The notes below the pieces were generated by a model that saw only the letters and a program-made list of their open reading frames with translations, did not search any database and had not been told where the DNA came from. This document shows, in pieces, positions 63,301 through 64,000 of a stretch of 64,000 nt of DNA (position 1 is the stretch's first letter; the number at the start of each line of letters is the position of its first letter). The DNA is from Tyto alba (lineage: Eukaryota > Chordata > Aves > Strigiformes > Tytonidae): positions 41,983,015-42,047,014 of the forward strand of contig NW_024881328.1 of the NCBI RefSeq assembly GCF_018691265.1, read 5' to 3'. A program made the translations under genes and the position numbers.

Positions 63301-64000
63301 CATCTCTCCTCTCAACATGCCTGACTTTGAGAAGCGACCTGAACGAGAAGAGCAGGTTCTCGCTGACCAGCTGCTAACCAAGGTCTGCCAGGAACCCTGT
63401 GGTCACTTTGATGTCCTCCCAGTTGCAGATGAGGCCGTGGCGTGCAGCCCACACCGAAGCTCTGTGTTGCTAATCGGGCTGGCAGGGCTCTGTGGGAACG
63501 TCTCCGTCACGCTGGGATGGGGATGGGGAGCTCTCAGTGGGGGGCTCTCCCGGGGTCCTGGCGCGCAGGACGAGCCCCAAGCACCAAAACTTTGCACTGG
63601 CTTATGTTCAAAGGAGCGTTTCTTGCTCCAAGAAGGGATGTTTTCTCGAGTCATGATTTCTTCCCACAGGAAACCTGTATGGCAGCGCTGGCACGGTTTG
63701 AGTTGGGGTGTGGGCATCAGGCGTGATGCAACACGGTGTGGAAGGAACAGACGTTGATGTTTCCTTAAACTCATGATCAGGTTTGTTGGCTTTTTGTTTT
63801 GGCTTTTTCTGCCTGTGACTTCACGCAGTTTGCAGAGAGTAGGTGCGAGAGAGGACGTAGGGGAAAAATAATTCCCAAGCCTCCTGTCCCAAGACTGCTA
63901 TTAAGCATGATGGGGTCTGAGAAAGACGAGAAGCAGCTGGCCCAAAATGTTGCTTTACAGAACAGATTATGGGGAAACTGGGGGCTTGGAGGGTACTAGC
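57368..64000. other. Non-coding unique sequence, right edge of window
   Basis: No recognisable gene, RNA or repeat family. Overlapping frames of 173 codons (59293-59814) and 158 codons (59154-59630) in different plus frames rule each other out and match nothing. CpG content rises at 62100-62720 without a defined promoter motif. Simple tracts: T-rich 60340-60366, T20 (61354-61373), T17 (62861-62877). Confidence 0.5.
61354..61373 (+). repeat. Poly(T) tract, 20 bases
   Basis: T20 followed by AAGCGGG. Frames crossing it contain polyphenylalanine or polylysine and are artefacts. Confidence 0.85.

Noticed and set aside
1..64000. Novel multi-gene or defence-like system
   Set aside because: No supported coding gene was found in the window. 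Everything recognisable is mobile-element debris, simple repeats or possible regulatory sequence.

Overview
The window looks like non-coding DNA from a bird nuclear genome. Four things point to birds: CR1 LINE copies read in the minus orientation (28.0-28.9 kb and 17.8 kb); a solo LTR at 2.4 kb whose R-U5 resembles the avian leukosis (alpharetrovirus) group; a 1 kb LTR at 19-20 kb of a type I recall as dispersed in many bird genomes; and the absence of anything resembling mammalian L1 or Alu. The sequence alone does not give the species.

I find no protein-coding gene that I can defend. The longest open frame is 213 codons. For 64 kb read in six frames, a longest frame near 200 codons is about what chance gives. 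None of the longer frames matches a family I recognise, apart from the CR1 fragments. There is no convincing tRNA, rRNA, snoRNA or known miRNA, and no CRISPR, operon or prokaryotic feature. The window is best read as an intergenic stretch or a large intron.

Layout. 0-2.4 kb: unique sequence with an AT-rich, palindrome-bearing block near 1 kb. 2.38-2.65 kb: a solo alpharetrovirus-like LTR with an exact 6-bp target duplication. 2.7-12 kb: unique sequence with AT-rich, TAATTA-containing blocks at 6.0, 9.3 and 11.7 kb. 12.3-17.9 kb: a patchwork of old minus-strand CR1/L3-like LINE remains (reverse-transcriptase trace near 14.8 kb, endonuclease trace near 17.35 kb) interrupted by a 30-base A tract and a pure (GTTTT)14 array, followed by a short younger CR1 3' end. 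18.98-19.99 kb: a minus-strand LTR with a 5-bp target duplication. 20-28 kb: unique sequence. 28.02-28.92 kb: a 5'-truncated, internally deleted CR1. 29-48 kb: unique sequence, with a possible conserved non-coding block at 34.2-34.6 kb. 48.12-48.45 kb: a small CpG-rich block with a YY1-type motif. 48.5-64 kb: unique, generally GC-richer sequence with homopolymer tracts, including three G runs at 57.1-57.4 kb.

The most informative observations are the two LTRs with their target duplications, the ETS-CRE composite in the first LTR, the internally deleted CR1 and the broken-up ancient LINE. I see no evidence of a new multi-gene system. The candidate regulatory blocks are hypotheses that need cross-species alignment.
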